Source of the DNA: Flavobacterium aerium
GTDB taxonomy: Bacteria > Bacteroidota > Bacteroidia > Flavobacteriales > Flavobacteriaceae
Assembly: GCF_030766725.1 (NCBI RefSeq)
Contig: NZ_JARQWR010000010.1
Coordinates: 62,001-126,000, forward strand
DNA length: 64,000 nucleotides
Direction of reading: 5' to 3'
Shown one piece after another: positions 9,925 through 18,519 of the stretch. The notes under the pieces were generated by a model. It was not told the origin of the DNA and ran no database searches. It was given only the letters and a program-made list of their open reading frames with translations. A program made the position numbers and the translations under genes. Each line of letters begins with the position of its first letter. Positions within the stretch are counted from its first letter, which is position 1.

Positions 9925-10962
9925 TTAATTTAGGTACTCTAATTTAAATGCAGTTCCTTTTTCTAAATCCATATTTACTGTTTGACCTAATACTTGGCTA
10001 TAATGTTTCGGATGTAATCCAAAACCTGGTCTAATAGAACGAATATTTTTTTCTGTTAATATATCACCTTCATTAATATCTTCAACAATATATAATGATC
10101 TTGAAAAATCTTTCCCTTTAGCCTGCTTTTCAGTAAGTGTATAATCTACCTTGCCAATAGCCTGTTCAGCTTCTCTCACAGCTTTTACCATTGCCGTAAA
10201 TTCTTCTTCATTCATTGAAAAAGATGCATCAGGACCGCCAATAGAACGATCTAAAATAAAATGTTTTTCTATAATCTTAGCTCCAAAAACTGTTGCGACA
10301 ATAGGGACAGTTGAACCCATTGTATGATCTGACAATCCAGAGATAACATTATAACGTTCAGCTAAATCTTTTACCATACACATATTAGCCTCTTCAATCG
10401 GTGCAGGATAGCTTGAAGTACATTTTAACAATGCTACGTCATTATTTCCCATTCTTTCGCAAGCCTCTAAAGCTAATTCTATGTCTGCTTGCTCTGCAAT
10501 ACCAGTAGATAAAATAATTGGCTTTCCTTTTGAAGCGACATATTCAATCAAAGGGATATCAGTAATTTCAAAAGAAGCTATTTTATAAGCAGGTACATTT
10601 AGAGTTTCTAAAAAATCAACTGCGGTTTTATCAAAAGGTGAAGAAAAACAAACTAATCCTTCTTCTTCCGCTACCTTAAATAAAACTTCATGCCATTCCC
10701 ATGGAGTAAACGCTTCTTGATATAATTTATAAAGATTCTTACCTTCCCAAATGGTTCCTTTAATTAAAAAATCTTCCTTATTACTATCAATTGTAATAGT
10801 ATCCGCAGTATATGTTTGAAATTTAATACAATCTGCTCCTGCTCGTTTTGCAGCTCGAATAGTTTCAATAGCTGTATCTATATTCCCATTATGGTTAGCA
10901 GAAAGTTCAGCAATAATAAAAACTGGACTTTCCTTACTAATATTAAAGTTGCCTATTTTCAT
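9925..10962 (-). CDS. pseI: Pseudaminic acid synthase
   Basis: 345 residues of the NeuB/PseI family. The N-terminal TIM barrel opens with 'PVFIIAELSANHNG' and contains 'IKFQTYTADT', 'CFSSPFDKTAVDFL', 'KIASFEITDIPLI', 'KCTSSYPAP' and 'GLSDHTMG'; the C-terminal about 60 residues ('RSLYIVEDINEGD', 'IRPGFGLHPKHY') form the SAF antifreeze-like domain. The enzyme condenses a 2,4-diacetamido-trideoxy-altrose with phosphoenolpyruvate. The 'RPGFGLHPK' pattern is the PseI form rather than NeuB. Its ATG overlaps the preceding GNAT stop by four bases (ATGA), and a 91-base gap follows it. Confidence 0.92.
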   Translation of the reverse strand: MKIGNFNISKESPVFIIAELSANHNGNIDTAIETIRAAKRAGADCIKFQTYTADTITIDSNKEDFLIKGTIWEGKNLYKLYQEAFTPWEWHEVLFKVAEEEGLVCFSSPFDKTAVDFLETLNVPAYKIASFEITDIPLIEYVASKGKPIILSTGIAEQADIELALEACERMGNNDVALLKCTSSYPAPIEEANMCMVKDLAERYNVISGLSDHTMGSTVPIVATVFGAKIIEKHFILDRSIGGPDASFSMNEEEFTAMVKAVREAEQAIGKVDYTLTEKQAKGKDFSRSLYIVEDINEGDILTEKNIRSIRPGFGLHPKHYSQVLGQTVNMDLEKGTAFKLEYLN

Positions 10963-11426
10963 TTTTTAAATTTTATATAATGAAAACTTCTAAAGTTCTC
11001 ATAAATTACTATTTCTTTAAATTCAAACCCTGCTTTTTCAAAAGCATATTTGGAACTTAAATTGTTTTCTTTAATAAATGCATTAATCTGATATTCTTGA
11101 TTCATTTCCAAAAAATAATTAGAGCTCAACTCTAACATTTCTTTTGCATACCCATTTCCTCTATGTTCGATGGCAATAGAAATCCCTATTAGTGCCTCTT
11201 TTTTATTTTGTTTTTGAATGCGAACTTGACCAATATTAAAATTTTCTTCATTTTGAAAAATAAGTAATTCTACTGAAGTATCTTTCAATTTTGATTCAAA
11301 CCAAATTTTATGATTTTCAAAATCTATTACGTCTGAATGATAAGATTGTTCTCGTACTGACGGATCATTTGCCCAATCAAAATACAATTTCATATCGTTA
11401 ATCATCGCTTTCCTAAAATTTATCAT
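10959..11426 (-). CDS. pseH: GNAT N-acetyltransferase, probable PseH
   Basis: 155 residues, the length of Campylobacter PseH. It opens 'INFRKAMINDMKLYFDWANDP', a pattern shared with PseH and RimJ/RimL-type GNATs, and has the acetyl-CoA loop 'EHRGNGYAKEML' near residue 88 and 'NNLSSKYAFEKAGFEF' near 123. PseH acetylates the 4-amino group of UDP-4-amino-4,6-dideoxy-beta-L-AltNAc. It is four-base-overlapped with both neighbours (ATGA). The neighbouring GNAT could be the real PseH, and some PseG proteins carry a similar GNAT tail, so the symbol is provisional. Confidence 0.7.
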   Translation of the reverse strand: MINFRKAMINDMKLYFDWANDPSVREQSYHSDVIDFENHKIWFESKLKDTSVELLIFQNEENFNIGQVRIQKQNKKEALIGISIAIEHRGNGYAKEMLELSSNYFLEMNQEYQINAFIKENNLSSKYAFEKAGFEFKEIVIYENFRSFHYIKFKK

Positions 11427-11980
11427 ACATGATTAATTTTTGAATGAATTAATACATCAATATATTTACCGTTAAATAAACAATGTTCTTTTAGTGTAGC
11501 TTCTTTTTTGAACCCCATTACCTCAAGAACATCATATAAATGTGGTCTCAAATCGAATGCATAAGTGAAAATTTTATGAAATCCTAGATCTCTAAATGCT
11601 ATTTCTTCTAATAATGAAAGATATAAATGCCAATAACTTGAAAAATTATCCTTTTCTAATTCTGTTTTCATGATAAAAGAGATTTCTGCATTTTTATCAA
11701 TCCAATTAATATGAACTAGGCCTCCATAACCAATAAACATATTATCTTTTAGTACAGAAAACAAAATCTGATCTGGTTGTTCTTGATTAAACAACTTAGC
11801 TATTACAGTATTAAAATATTTCTGTTGATTCTCAATTGTTAATATCTCTGCTTGCCGTAGATGAAAAATTTGTTCATTCCTCATTTCTAAAATAGCCATT
11901 TTATCTTCATCCCGAATAGGTATGAGAGTAAATCCATCTACTTCAAAAATCTGCTTTTCTAAACAATCATAACTTCTCAT
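11423..11980 (-). CDS. GNAT family acetyltransferase in the pse operon
   Basis: 185 residues from the ATG at 11980, which overlaps the pseF stop by four bases; an ATG two codons upstream (11986) is also possible. The N-terminal 'FTLIPIRDEDKMAILEMRNEQ' and the later 'FTYAFDLRPHLYDVLEVMGFKKEATL' are those of RimJ/RimL-like GNATs. The CoA-binding Q/R-x-x-G-x-G/A loop is not recognisable in the usual place, where 'ELEKDNFSSYWHLYLSLLEE' stands instead. It may acetylate a pseudaminic acid precursor, be the true PseH, or add a second acyl group. Which of the two GNATs does which step cannot be told here. Confidence 0.75.
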   Translation of the reverse strand: MRSYDCLEKQIFEVDGFTLIPIRDEDKMAILEMRNEQIFHLRQAEILTIENQQKYFNTVIAKLFNQEQPDQILFSVLKDNMFIGYGGLVHINWIDKNAEISFIMKTELEKDNFSSYWHLYLSLLEEIAFRDLGFHKIFTYAFDLRPHLYDVLEVMGFKKEATLKEHCLFNGKYIDVLIHSKINHV

Positions 11981-12666
11981 GTACAAAACAATTTATATTT
12001 CAATTCTGCTAATACCCAATCATCCTCACTATCTATATCTTGAGCATGTAATTCATCAATTTCAATTGCAAACGTATCGTCAGTTCTTAAACTCTTACTT
12101 TTATATAATTTTTCTATATTAAAGGTATAAAACATACCCGCATCATGAAATGATCGTTCCAAATCTTGTGTTCTTGCATTTGAATTTACATCATCAAATG
12201 GAATCGCCTTATTGTCCAGAGTCAATTTTAAAGCCCTTTGAATAGGGTGAGAATATGCTAATACCGGGAAGACACAATCACAATTATTTTTTATAATAAT
12301 ATCATATGAGTTATGTAAAATCTGTGAATTTACAAATGGAGCACAAGCGTAAATACATGTTGCATAATCAAATATAATTTGTTTCTGCTTATACCATTCT
12401 ATAACTTCAAATAATACATCTACAGTAGTTGCAAAATCGTTACTATTTTCAATACTTCTTATAAAGGGTACCTTTGCTCCATATTCCAAAGCAATTTTAG
12501 CAATACCTTCACTATCTGTAGAAACCATTACTTCATCATATATCCCACTTTTTATTGCAGCCTCAATTACATATGCAATAATAGGTTTACCTAAAAAATC
12601 TTTGATGTTTTTTTGCGGAATCCTTTTACTTCCACCACGAGCAGGAATAATTGCAATTTTCTTCAA
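11977..12666 (-). CDS. pseF: Pseudaminic acid cytidylyltransferase
   Basis: 229 residues, the family length. The N-terminal 'IPARGGSKRIPQKNIKDFLG' is the CMP-acylneuraminate synthetase signature with the CTP-binding Arg/Lys pattern. 'VMVSTDSEGIAKIALEYGA' near 47, 'YACAPFVNS' near 106 and 'FHDAGMFYTF' near 163 match PseF. The enzyme activates pseudaminic acid to CMP-Pse, the donor for glycosyl transfer. It lies 12 bases after the hisF paralog and overlaps the next GNAT gene by four bases. Overall similarity and context favour PseF over NeuA or LegF. Confidence 0.92.
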   Translation of the reverse strand: MKKIAIIPARGGSKRIPQKNIKDFLGKPIIAYVIEAAIKSGIYDEVMVSTDSEGIAKIALEYGAKVPFIRSIENSNDFATTVDVLFEVIEWYKQKQIIFDYATCIYACAPFVNSQILHNSYDIIIKNNCDCVFPVLAYSHPIQRALKLTLDNKAIPFDDVNSNARTQDLERSFHDAGMFYTFNIEKLYKSKSLRTDDTFAIEIDELHAQDIDSEDDWVLAELKYKLFCT

Positions 12667-12678
12667 TTGATTTATGTT

Positions 12679-13425
12679 TTAAATTCTAACAGGGATATTA
12701 ATATTTTTCAATTCATTTTTAATATCTAGTGGAGTAAACTGTGTAAAATGGAAAATGCTTGCAGATCCAACTGCTTTAACATTTGTTTCAGAGAAAAGAG
12801 CATTATAGTGTTTCATTTCTCCACCACCACCAACTGCAACTATAGGAATATTCGTTCTGTTTACTACATGATTAATTAGCTCAATATCAAATCCATCCAT
12901 CATCCCATCATTATCAACACTTGTCACTATAAATTCTCCAACTTTACATGCCATCATTTCATTAATAAAATCATCAAGTGAAATGTCAATATTCAAATTA
13001 TTATAAATCTTATAACCGTCAGCTGTTCTATAAGCATCAATAGAAATACTTATACATTGACTACCAAAAAAAGAAACGGCATCATCAATAAATTTTTTGT
13101 CTAACAAAGCTTTAGTTTTAATGATCACTTTGTCAGCACCTATCTTCAATAAATCATTAATATCATCAATCGTTTCAATTCCTCCACCAATTCCAACGGG
13201 CATAAAACATTCTTTAATAACATCAGCAACAAGCTTTAAATTTATTTTTCTTTTTTGCGAACTTGCAAAAATATCTAGAAAAACTAACTCATCAACACCT
13301 CTACTATTATAAACTCTAGCAGTTTGTACTGGGTTGCCTACCATACGCGGATTCGAAAATTTTTTAGTTTTCACTAGTCCAAAACCATTAAAGGTTAAAA
13401 CAGGTATTATTCTTACTTTAAGCAT
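12679..13425 (-). CDS. hisF: HisF paralog of the AglZ/HisF2/WbuZ acetamidino-modification type
   Basis: 248 residues of the HisF cyclase fold, with 'DELVFLDIFAS' near residue 45 and 'GGGIETIDDINDLL' near 77. It differs from histidine-pathway HisF at the N-terminus, where 'RIIPVLTFNGFGLVKTKKF' replaces the usual 'PCLDVKDGRVVKG', and this divergent form belongs to the WbuZ/HisF2 group. With its HisH partner it supplies ammonia for sugar amidation by the PseA/WbuX enzyme. It overlaps the hisH reading frame by eight bases. There are no other his genes around it, so a histidine-biosynthetic role is unlikely. Confidence 0.88.
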   Translation of the reverse strand: MLKVRIIPVLTFNGFGLVKTKKFSNPRMVGNPVQTARVYNSRGVDELVFLDIFASSQKRKINLKLVADVIKECFMPVGIGGGIETIDDINDLLKIGADKVIIKTKALLDKKFIDDAVSFFGSQCISISIDAYRTADGYKIYNNLNIDISLDDFINEMMACKVGEFIVTSVDNDGMMDGFDIELINHVVNRTNIPIVAVGGGGEMKHYNALFSETNVKAVGSASIFHFTQFTPLDIKNELKNINIPVRI

Positions 13426-14023
13426 GTATTTCGAAAAAAGTTTTTAAAATTGATAATCCTGCATTTTGGCTTTTTTCTGGATGAAATTGAGTCGCAAAAA
13501 TATTTCCTTTTTGAACACTCGCAACAACATCAAAACCATAGCTAACGGTCGCCGCTATATCCTCTTTATTTTCAGGAACAACATGATAACTATGGATAAA
13601 ATAAAAATCTTTCGTTATACAATTTTTAAAATAACTATCATTTACTACTTGAATATTATTCCACCCCATATGTGGTACATTTAAGTCTTCCAATTTAAAT
13701 TCTATGACTTCCCCTTTTATCCATCCTAAACCAGCACATGGATAGGGTTCATTTCCTTTTTCCATTACCAACTGCATGCCTAAACAAATTCCTATAAATT
13801 GTTTCTTCTTAACGATTACTTCATCTGTTAACAAATCAACTAATCCTCTTTCTTGCAAATTTCTCATCCCTTGACCAAAGGAACCTACTCCAGGTAATAA
13901 AATAACATTTGCCTTTTTTATTATTTCATGGTCATCGGTAATAATATTATCTATTTTAAGGAAATCCAACGCTTTCTTCACAGAAGCAATATTCCCCATT
14001 CCGTAGTCAATAATTGCTACCAT
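13418..14023 (-). CDS. hisH: HisH paralog, glutaminase subunit for sugar amidation
   Basis: 201 residues from the ATG at 14023; the longer frame to 14038 begins with TTG and would overlap pseA, so it is not chosen. It is a class I glutamine amidotransferase with 'VAIIDYGMGNIASVKKAL' at the start, the nucleophile elbow 'GICLGMQLV' near residue 79 and 'TQFHPEKSQ' near 184, giving a complete Cys-His-Glu triad. It hydrolyses glutamine and channels ammonia to the HisF partner and, in this context, to the PseA-type N-acetyl sugar amidotransferase. One base separates it from pseA. Confidence 0.88.
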   Translation of the reverse strand: MVAIIDYGMGNIASVKKALDFLKIDNIITDDHEIIKKANVILLPGVGSFGQGMRNLQERGLVDLLTDEVIVKKKQFIGICLGMQLVMEKGNEPYPCAGLGWIKGEVIEFKLEDLNVPHMGWNNIQVVNDSYFKNCITKDFYFIHSYHVVPENKEDIAATVSYGFDVVASVQKGNIFATQFHPEKSQNAGLSILKTFFEIHA

Positions 14024-14024
14024 T

Positions 14025-15176
14025 TTATTCAAAATCAAAATTTCTAATTAGATTCCCATGGGTATCTCTTTTAAAATTACCCGTTTCATCTTGAGCAAAC
14101 AATATCGAATTTGTAAAAGAATCAAGAATCGAATCAATCTCTTCTTTTGTCATACCAGAATAATTGATAAATTCATTCACTCCAAAATGTGGATATTTTC
14201 CATCAAATTCTCTTACTAACTTTAACCCTTCTTCTCTTGTTATTCTATTATTTCGTACATCAATACACGCATGATCAGTAGCACGTCCAAAACCATATTT
14301 AACATATTTTAAATAATCATGTAAACCATGCATTTTTTCATCAAGATTTTCATAATTAGTATAAGTTCCTTCGATAGGACCATCTTCTTTTACAGAAAAT
14401 CCGTGTTGCTTTACAATCTCAAGTTGTTTTCTTGCATCCCAGAAAAAGTAATGTCCTAAGAAAATTCCAACTACCCCAACTTTATCAATTTCTTCATCTG
14501 AAGGATAGAAATAAGGTGTTAAATCCTTTTCTGTTAATCCATCAACACCAACCATGTCTTGAATTCTATTTCCTAATAACCCCCCAAACTCTTCTAACCA
14601 TTTCCTATTCAAATGTTTATTTTGTACTGAATCCACTGGTCCACCATATTCTTGTTGTGGGTTTTCACCCCAAATAACTAATGGTATATTAAACTTAACA
14701 GCTATATGTATTGGTATTGTAAAAATACCTAAATGATTTGGCCACATTTCATCACCAACACGTTTAAAACCTTCTACAACCATACTTCTATATGCATTGT
14801 AGTTCTTTTTAAAATAAATAACATCAATACCCATCTTCGATATATTGTCAATATTTCTTTGGCCTAATTCGGTAAGGGCTGTAGTTTCAAAACAAACACA
14901 AAGAGGATTTAACCCACATACTTCTTTCATGAAGTAGGCCTGGTATGTACTGTCTTTTCCTCCGCTAACAGGTATTAAACAGTCATAACCAATTTCATTA
15001 GGTCCTTTTTTATAATTATTAATAATTGTATAAAAATCTTCCTCACGTTGTTTCCAATCAATTGAGTTATCTTTTTGTTCAGCTGCAACGCATGCAGAAC
15101 AAACTCCATCTTCATTAAAAAATAAATCAGGTTTTGTTTCTGGAAATAAACATTTTGAACAGTAACGAATTTTCAT
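14025..15176 (-). CDS. pseA: N-acetyl sugar amidotransferase (PseA/WbuX/WbpG type)
   Basis: 383 residues. The N-terminus carries two Cys pairs ('YCSKCLFPETKP' and 'VCSACVAAEQ') that probably bind zinc. A PP-loop ATPase motif, 'PVSGGKDSTYQAYFMK', follows near residue 67, and 'GENPQQEYGGP' near 170 is typical of the family. These enzymes convert an N-acetyl group on a sugar to an acetamidino group, using ammonia from HisH/HisF. In Campylobacter the pseF-hisF-hisH-pseA-pseI gene group makes acetamidino pseudaminic acid, and the grouping here is closely similar. It is three bases from pseC. Confidence 0.9.
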   Translation of the reverse strand: MKIRYCSKCLFPETKPDLFFNEDGVCSACVAAEQKDNSIDWKQREEDFYTIINNYKKGPNEIGYDCLIPVSGGKDSTYQAYFMKEVCGLNPLCVCFETTALTELGQRNIDNISKMGIDVIYFKKNYNAYRSMVVEGFKRVGDEMWPNHLGIFTIPIHIAVKFNIPLVIWGENPQQEYGGPVDSVQNKHLNRKWLEEFGGLLGNRIQDMVGVDGLTEKDLTPYFYPSDEEIDKVGVVGIFLGHYFFWDARKQLEIVKQHGFSVKEDGPIEGTYTNYENLDEKMHGLHDYLKYVKYGFGRATDHACIDVRNNRITREEGLKLVREFDGKYPHFGVNEFINYSGMTKEEIDSILDSFTNSILFAQDETGNFKRDTHGNLIRNFDFE

Positions 15177-15179
15177 ATC

Positions 15180-16379
15180 TTATTTTTTATAATATTCTTC
15201 AATTTTATCGATGACATACTTTTGTTCCTCATTTGCCAACGTTGGATACATAGGTAAACTAATACAGTTTTTATAATAATTTTCTGCATTGGGCATATCA
15301 CCCTCTTTCCATCCAAACTGCTTATAATATGGCATCAAATGACATGGAATATAATGTATTTGGGCAAATATATTATTTGCTTTTAAAAAATTATATAATC
15401 CTAATCTATCCTCTACCTCTATAACATACAAATGATAAGCATGCCCCTCAATAACTCCAGATTGGCCTTTAAGGAATGTTTTTTCTCTAAAAGCAGAATC
15501 ATATACAGATGCTATTTCTCTTCTTCTGATAAGCCCTTCATCAGCTCTTTCTAATTGACTAATACCTAAAGCCGCTTGAAAATCTGTTAGTCTATAATTA
15601 TAGCCTAATGTTTGCATCTCCATATACCAACTTGGATATTTTGAATTATGATTAGAACTACCATTTGCAAAATCAACTGAATTCAAAAATTCCATTTCAT
15701 TTTTTGTAATTCCATGTGTTCGCAATGCTAATAATTTTTTATATAATACAGAATCATTTGTAGTTATCATACCTCCCTCGCCACAAGCGATATGTTTAAC
15801 GGGATGAAAAGAAAAAATAGCAAGATCTGCATAATTACTGTTTCCGCAATTTTGAGCTTGATTAGTTGAATTTATAAAAAAACCTCCTGGAGCATGGCAA
15901 GCATCTTCTATAATCCATAAATCATATTCTTTTGCCAATAACCCGAAAGACTCTAAGTCAACTGATCTTCCTGCAAAATCTACAGGAATGATACCTTTAT
16001 AAGTTCCTTTAGGCGATTTTTCTAATAAGCTTCTTACATGATTAATATCTAATAAATAAGTCTCAGGATCAATATCTGCAAAAACAATTTCTCCACCACA
16101 GTATTGTACACAATTTGCTGAAGCTGCAAAAGTAATAGGGGTAGTAATTACTTTATCCCCACTTTTGATATCCAAAGCTAAAGCTGCTAAATGCAATGCA
16201 GCAGTACCATTTGAAACAGCCACTGCATATTTACAACCGATATAATTAGCAAATACTTTTTCAAACTCAACAATCTTTGGACCCTGTGTTAAATAATCCG
16301 ATTGTAATGTTTCAATAACAGCATTAATATCTTCTTGAGTTATATTTTGACGCCCGTAAGGTATTATTTTATCTATCAT
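15180..16379 (-). CDS. pseC: UDP-4-amino-4,6-dideoxy-N-acetyl-beta-L-altrosamine transaminase
   Basis: 399 residues from the ATG at 16379, which gives the usual 'PYGRQNITQEDI' opening four bases after pseB; a longer frame to 16400 would overlap pseB. It is a DegT/DnrJ/EryC1-type PLP aminotransferase: 'SNGTAALHLAALAL' near residue 60, 'IIEDACHAPGG' near 155, and 'IFSFHPVKHIACGEGGM' near 185, where the lysine forms the PLP aldimine. It aminates the 4-keto product of PseB with glutamate as donor, the second step to pseudaminic acid. Confidence 0.93.
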   Translation of the reverse strand: MIDKIIPYGRQNITQEDINAVIETLQSDYLTQGPKIVEFEKVFANYIGCKYAVAVSNGTAALHLAALALDIKSGDKVITTPITFAASANCVQYCGGEIVFADIDPETYLLDINHVRSLLEKSPKGTYKGIIPVDFAGRSVDLESFGLLAKEYDLWIIEDACHAPGGFFINSTNQAQNCGNSNYADLAIFSFHPVKHIACGEGGMITTNDSVLYKKLLALRTHGITKNEMEFLNSVDFANGSSNHNSKYPSWYMEMQTLGYNYRLTDFQAALGISQLERADEGLIRRREIASVYDSAFREKTFLKGQSGVIEGHAYHLYVIEVEDRLGLYNFLKANNIFAQIHYIPCHLMPYYKQFGWKEGDMPNAENYYKNCISLPMYPTLANEEQKYVIDKIEEYYKK

Positions 16380-16383
16380 AGCA

Positions 16384-17391
16384 TTAAAAATTAGCATCAA
16401 TATGTTCTCTTATTAATTCTCTGAGTCCTTCAACTGTTTCCCATTCAGTATTCGTTCCCGAATTATAATTAAATCCTTCCGAAACCTTTATAGCGTTAAA
16501 AAAAGAAGTAAACTCTTGAAGATTAAAATTTGGAATAGAAGGTAAAATAATAAAGTACTTTCCTAAATCATAAGTATTATATGAATCCGAAGAAGTAATC
16601 ATTTCTTCGTGAATTTTTTCTCCAGGTCGAATACCAATAATTTCTAGTGTACATTCTGGCGCAATTGCCTTTGCAACATCAGTAATTTTATAAGACGGTA
16701 TTTTTGGAATGAATATTTCACCTCCCCATGCATGTTTTATAGCATGCATCACCATATCCACTCCCCCTTGTAATGAAATATTAAATCGTGTCATTGTAGC
16801 ATCGGTAATTGGTAATTTTCCTTCCAATTTCTTTTTCATGAAAAATGGAATTACAGAACCATTAGACCCCATTACATTACCATAGCGAACAACAGAAAAT
16901 TTAATCGGATTTTTACCTTTTATATTATTAGCTGCAACAAATAATTTATCCGAAGTTAATTTTGTTGCTCCGTATAAATTTATAGGAGCACAAGCCTTAT
17001 CAGTAGACAAAGCAACAACATCCTGAACTCCTGTATTCAAAGCTGCATGAATCACATTTTGAGCTCCTCCAATATTCGTTTTAATACACTCATCAGGATT
17101 ATATTCTGCTAAATGAACATGTTTCATTGCAGCAGCATGAATAACAATATCAACTCCTTGAAATGCTCTAATCAAACGTTCCTGATCCCTAACATCCCCT
17201 AAAAAAAATCTAATTTGAGGAAACTCTTTTTCAGGAAATTCTTGAGCCATTTGAAATTGTTTTTGCTCATCTCTAGAAAGAATTATAAGTTTTTTTAAAT
17301 TTGGGTATTCTTTAAAAATATGTGCAGTAAGAGCTTTTCCCAAAGAACCTGTACCTCCTGTAATTAAAACTGTTTTATTCTCTAAAGTCAT
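16384..17391 (-). CDS. pseB: UDP-N-acetylglucosamine 4,6-dehydratase (inverting)
   Basis: 335 residues of the short-chain dehydrogenase superfamily, FlaA1/PseB group. The NAD-binding 'ITGGTGSLGKALT' is at residue 10, 'GDVRDQERL' near 65, 'AAAMKHVHLAEYNPDEC' near 87, 'STDKACAPINLYGATK' near 128 with the catalytic Asp-Lys and Tyr-x3-Lys, and 'GIRPGEKIHEEM' near 253. It removes water from UDP-GlcNAc and inverts C5, committing it to the L-altro series of pseudaminic acid. It is the first gene of the coupled pse block and lies 44 bases downstream of the Wzz-like gene. Confidence 0.95.
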   Translation of the reverse strand: MTLENKTVLITGGTGSLGKALTAHIFKEYPNLKKLIILSRDEQKQFQMAQEFPEKEFPQIRFFLGDVRDQERLIRAFQGVDIVIHAAAMKHVHLAEYNPDECIKTNIGGAQNVIHAALNTGVQDVVALSTDKACAPINLYGATKLTSDKLFVAANNIKGKNPIKFSVVRYGNVMGSNGSVIPFFMKKKLEGKLPITDATMTRFNISLQGGVDMVMHAIKHAWGGEIFIPKIPSYKITDVAKAIAPECTLEIIGIRPGEKIHEEMITSSDSYNTYDLGKYFIILPSIPNFNLQEFTSFFNAIKVSEGFNYNSGTNTEWETVEGLRELIREHIDANF

Positions 17392-17435
17392 ACTCTTATT
17401 TTTTAATTATTTTATTTAAATATAATTTACTCTAA

Positions 17436-18503
17436 TTATTGTTCTGTAATATCTTTCCAAATCCGCTTAACAACCAAAATCAGCAGAATTAAAAATCCTC
17501 CTATAAAACCTCCAAGTATAACGCCTTTAGTTTTTCCAAATTTTTCTTTTTTCAGTGGATAAATTGGTCTATCAATTATCTGTATTAATGGGGTTTCTTT
17601 TCTTAAAGTTACTTTTGCCAATTCTGTTTGCTTAACTAATTCTGTAAGAATTGCCGTATTAGCCTGTACATCAACTTGTCTTTTAACTGATGGTACTCTT
17701 CTTATATTTAATGCTGGATTTAAATTAAATGTATTATCATTTGCAACAGCAACACCAGTTATTGCTCCATTTAATTCTCCTCTAATTGAATCCGTTTGTC
17801 TCTGTAAAATTGCCATATTAATTCTAGCTTTTTTACTTTTTGTATCAATATAAAAATCAGAGACAACCTTTGCTAAATTTTCAACAAATGATTTTGCGAA
17901 AATTTCATTATCTGATTTCATGTCTAAACTAATAATGGAAATCTTTTTATCTTTTTGCCCTACTACTAATGAACTGGTAGATAATTCATTATACATTTTC
18001 CCTAAGATACTATCTTGGATTCTTGAAAATTTCTTTCGCTCAGAGTTTGGTAAAAACTGAATGTTTTTAAATTTTGATTTATCTTTCCAAAGATCTCTCC
18101 AATTATTATTTTGAATATACATTTCAGCCAACGTTATGTTCTTTCCATCAAGTACTATTGGACTTAACAACGTTTGTTCAACCATTGACCTAGATTTAAA
18201 TAATTCTGTCAGATTAGTTCCTGTAAAAGCTCCGCCGCCACTACCACCAATATCAAAACCAAATTGACTAGCTAATCCCAATGCACCTCCTAATCCACCT
18301 GATTTTTCATCTTCTAAAGCAAACGAAAGCGTAGCAGTATATGTCGGCCCTTTAGTATAGGAATAAACTAATCCTAAAACAGAACCAATAAAAGCAACTA
18401 ATAAAATAATTTTATACTTAGAAATCAAGTAAACATACCATTCTCTGCTTTTTAAAAGCAATTCTTTTAAATTTATTTCACCATTCGGAGTTTCTTTATC
18501 CAT
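17436..18503 (-). CDS. Wzz-like chain-length determinant / polysaccharide co-polymerase
   Basis: 355 residues with a membrane helix near residues 31-50, a large periplasmic segment and a second helix near 325-345, the topology of Wzz and PCP proteins. The N-terminal helix is followed by 'GPTYTATLSFALED', a typical Wzz beta-strand, and 'IDRPIYPLKKEKFGKTKG' precedes the C-terminal helix. No cytoplasmic tyrosine-kinase domain is attached. It probably sets chain length during Wzy-type polymerisation and bridges to the Wza-like exporter encoded 16 bases upstream. A glycine-rich stretch lies near residues 71-95. Confidence 0.88.
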   Translation of the reverse strand: MDKETPNGEINLKELLLKSREWYVYLISKYKIILLVAFIGSVLGLVYSYTKGPTYTATLSFALEDEKSGGLGGALGLASQFGFDIGGSGGGAFTGTNLTELFKSRSMVEQTLLSPIVLDGKNITLAEMYIQNNNWRDLWKDKSKFKNIQFLPNSERKKFSRIQDSILGKMYNELSTSSLVVGQKDKKISIISLDMKSDNEIFAKSFVENLAKVVSDFYIDTKSKKARINMAILQRQTDSIRGELNGAITGVAVANDNTFNLNPALNIRRVPSVKRQVDVQANTAILTELVKQTELAKVTLRKETPLIQIIDRPIYPLKKEKFGKTKGVILGGFIGGFLILLILVVKRIWKDITEQ

Positions 18504-18519
18504 ACATTTTTAAATATAT

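Noticed and set aside
13418..13425. hisH and hisF as histidine biosynthesis genes
   Set aside because: No other his genes are near, the HisF N-terminus is of the divergent sugar-amidation type, and both genes overlap or abut pseA and the pse block.
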